DNA of 64,000 bases from Streptomyces sp. NBC_00440 (GTDB taxonomy: Bacteria > Actinomycetota > Actinomycetes > Streptomycetales > Streptomycetaceae). The stretch is from NCBI RefSeq assembly GCF_036014215.1, contig NZ_CP107921.1:1869501-1933500 (forward strand), written 5' to 3'. The notes below the pieces were generated by a model, which saw nothing but the letters and a program-made list of their open reading frames with translations, searched no databases and was not told the DNA's origin. Within the stretch, counting starts at the first letter, position 1, and every line of letters starts with the position of its first letter. Both the position numbers and the translations under genes were made by a program. Shown in pieces: positions 62,786-64,000 of this stretch.

Positions 62786-63304
62786 GTGAGGGACGAGACG
62801 GAGTTCTGGGAGACCATCGACAGCACTCGCGCGGCCGCCGACGGCGACCCCGAGGACCATGCCGACCTGCTCACCGAGCGATTGGCGCAGCTCGACCCGG
62901 AGTCCGTACTGGAGTTCGCCCGGTACTTCGAGACGCGCTACAACCGTGCGTACCGCTGGGACCTGTGGGGTGCGGCGGTCGTGCTGCTGCGCGAGAGCGA
63001 CAGCGACTCCTTCGACTACTTCCGCTGCTGGCTCATCGGCCAGGGCCGGGAGATCTTCGAGGGCGCGCTGCAGGACCCGGACGCCCTGGCCGATCTCCTC
63101 GACGACTTCGACGAGGAGATCGACGGCGACGGCGAGGAGCTGGGGTACGCGGCCGACGAGGCGTACGAGCAGCTCACCGGGGCGCCTACGCCCGACCTCG
63201 GTATTCCGCCGCAGGCCGCCGACCCGGAGGGGCCGCCCGTCGACTTCGACGACGAGGCGCTCGCCGAGCGGTATCCGCGCCTGTGGGAGCGGTTCGGCTC
63301 CTGA
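62786..63304 (+). CDS. DUF4240 domain protein
   Basis: A 172-residue acidic protein beginning RDETEFWETIDSTR, with RYFETRYNRAYRWDLWGAAVVL and FDYFRCWLIGQGREIFE, the DUF4240 signature. These are small cytoplasmic proteins of unknown role that resemble WGR/SUKH-type immunity or regulatory proteins in being acidic. GTG 62786 has GATGCT 6 bases upstream and no ribosome site, so it is probably leaderless. Confidence 0.87.
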   Translation: MRDETEFWETIDSTRAAADGDPEDHADLLTERLAQLDPESVLEFARYFETRYNRAYRWDLWGAAVVLLRESDSDSFDYFRCWLIGQGREIFEGALQDPDALADLLDDFDEEIDGDGEELGYAADEAYEQLTGAPTPDLGIPPQAADPEGPPVDFDDEALAERYPRLWERFGS

Positions 63305-63337
63305 GCGCGCACGCGCCCCCCGGTCGTGGCTGCGGGC

Positions 63338-63835
63338 TCAGTACGCGGTGAGGCCGCGTCCCATCAGTACGTCGTCGACATACCGGCCCGCCAGGTGGAA
63401 CTCTCCCGGCAGCACGCCCTCCACCGCGAACCCCTCGGCGGCGTAGAGCTCGCGGGCCGGGGTGTTGGGTCCGAGCACCCGCAGGGTGATGCGGGTGGCT
63501 CCCTGACGCCGCGCATCGGCGCACGCGGCCCTCAGCAGCGCCCGGCCCACACCGTGGCGGCGCGCCGTGGCGGCGACGGCCAGGCCCTGGATCTGGCGCA
63601 CATGGGCGTTGCTGGCGAGCGGGGTCGGCCGTACCAGCCGGATGTAGCCCACGACCGAGCCCGCCAGCTCGGCCACCAGGTGGTCGTCCGGCCGGTGGTG
63701 CTCGTCGAAGAAGGGCCGATACGGGGGCTGGGGCTGCGGCATGACCTCGTGCAGCGTGGACCAGGTCGCCCGGTCGAGCTCGCCGAGCACCTCACCGTCA
63801 CCGGGTACGGCCACACGTATGTTCGGGTCGGACAT
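63338..63835 (-). CDS. GNAT-family N-acetyltransferase
   Basis: A 165-residue acetyltransferase. VRQIQGLAVAATARRHGVGRALL (about 86-108) is motif A that binds acetyl-CoA (Q/RxxGxG/A form), and NTPARELYAAEGF is the C-terminal part. The target amine is unknown. ATG 63835 (MSDPNIRVAVPGD) is chosen because AGAGTGG lies nearby and longer extensions run into the divergent gene. Confidence 0.9.
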   Translation of the reverse strand: MSDPNIRVAVPGDGEVLGELDRATWSTLHEVMPQPQPPYRPFFDEHHRPDDHLVAELAGSVVGYIRLVRPTPLASNAHVRQIQGLAVAATARRHGVGRALLRAACADARRQGATRITLRVLGPNTPARELYAAEGFAVEGVLPGEFHLAGRYVDDVLMGRGLTAY

Positions 63836-63905
63836 ACGAGCCACTCTGCCACGGGCACCGGCGGCGGCACTGCGCAATTCCACCGCGGTGCGTGAGGATG
63901 GGCCC

Positions 63906-64000
63906 ATGCGTATCGCGATTGCCGGAGCATCAGGACTGATCGGTACGGCGCTGGGCCGTTCCCTGCGCGCCGACGGCCACGAGGTGGTGCGGCTGGTCCG
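63906..64000 (+). CDS. TIGR01777-family epimerase/SDR, 5' fragment
   Basis: Only 31 codons are inside the window. MRIAIAGASGLIGTALGRSL with a dinucleotide-binding GxxGxxG motif, followed by GHEVVRLVR, is the typical start of the SDR39U1/YfcH (TIGR01777) family. The remainder lies beyond the right edge. Confidence 0.75.
   Translation, partial: MRIAIAGASGLIGTALGRSLRADGHEVVRLV

Overview
This is a high-GC (roughly 70%) stretch with dense genes, many GTG starts, purine-rich ribosome sites and several genes that look leaderless. The protein families and their order mark it as conserved chromosomal core of a Streptomyces or a very close relative. From memory, the order follows the Streptomyces coelicolor region holding trpD, qcrCAB, ctaCDF, nadA, pspA, cobTS, pepA and the E2/aceE genes. 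I see no phage, integrase, insertion sequence, CRISPR array, defence island, rRNA or tRNA. The interest lies in cis-regulation, domain fusions and small repeats rather than in accessory cargo.

Layout. 1-13,700: ArsA-like ATPase (cut by the window edge), SRPBCC protein, metallophosphoesterase, fatty-acyl-CoA ligase, PimB-type mannosyltransferase, GT87 membrane glycosyltransferase, lipoprotein metallopeptidase, two NlpC/P60 cell-wall hydrolases, NYN RNase, zinc-ribbon protein, rhomboid protease and a stand-alone Lrp/AsnC ligand-binding domain. 13,700-16,600: a SufS-like class V aminotransferase behind a SAM-IV riboswitch, then trpD. 16,700-26,000: the aerobic respiratory chain in two minus-strand operons, ctaE-qcrCAB and ctaCDF. 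An L,D-transpeptidase and a receiver-like protein lie between them. 26,200-32,800: an IscS-TusA fusion, adenosine-kinase-like PfkB protein, two hypothetical proteins, IscA and nadA. 32,900-42,700: a sensor kinase/regulator pair with an RND transporter, pspA with its partner pspAA, a DUF3043 membrane protein coupled to a methyltransferase, an HtrA-like lipoprotein protease and a small protein. 42,800-49,500: cobU (fused to a degraded metallo-beta-lactamase domain), cobT and cobS, with an MprF/LysX-like aminoacyltransferase and two membrane proteins between them. 49,700-58,440: leucyl aminopeptidase, then lpd, E2, a GntR/FadR regulator and aceE, which together make the pyruvate dehydrogenase complex. 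58,480-64,000: WYL regulator, SDR, sigma-like/membrane fusion, DUF4240 protein, acetyltransferase and the start of a TIGR01777 epimerase.

How they work together. Cysteine-derived sulfur (two desulfurase-like enzymes, TusA, IscA) and quinolinate synthase, itself a 4Fe-4S enzyme, sit near the Fe-S and haem respiratory chain. Pyruvate dehydrogenase feeds the TCA cycle and that chain. A second theme is the cell envelope: PIM-type mannosylation, peptidoglycan hydrolases, L,D-transpeptidase, Psp response, HtrA, RND pump and lysyl-lipid synthesis.

The best leads are: the SAM-IV riboswitch with mutually exclusive downstream hairpins; three near-identical CGTCA-N3-TGACG-type sites around the nadA promoter; a palindrome spanning the ctaE start codon; paired palindromes in the cobS promoter; a palindrome in the aceE promoter next to a FadR-type regulator; an 18-bp x7 tandem repeat inside a WYL regulator; and the metallo-beta-lactamase/CobU and sigma-like/membrane fusions. 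I found no convincing wholly new multi-gene system.
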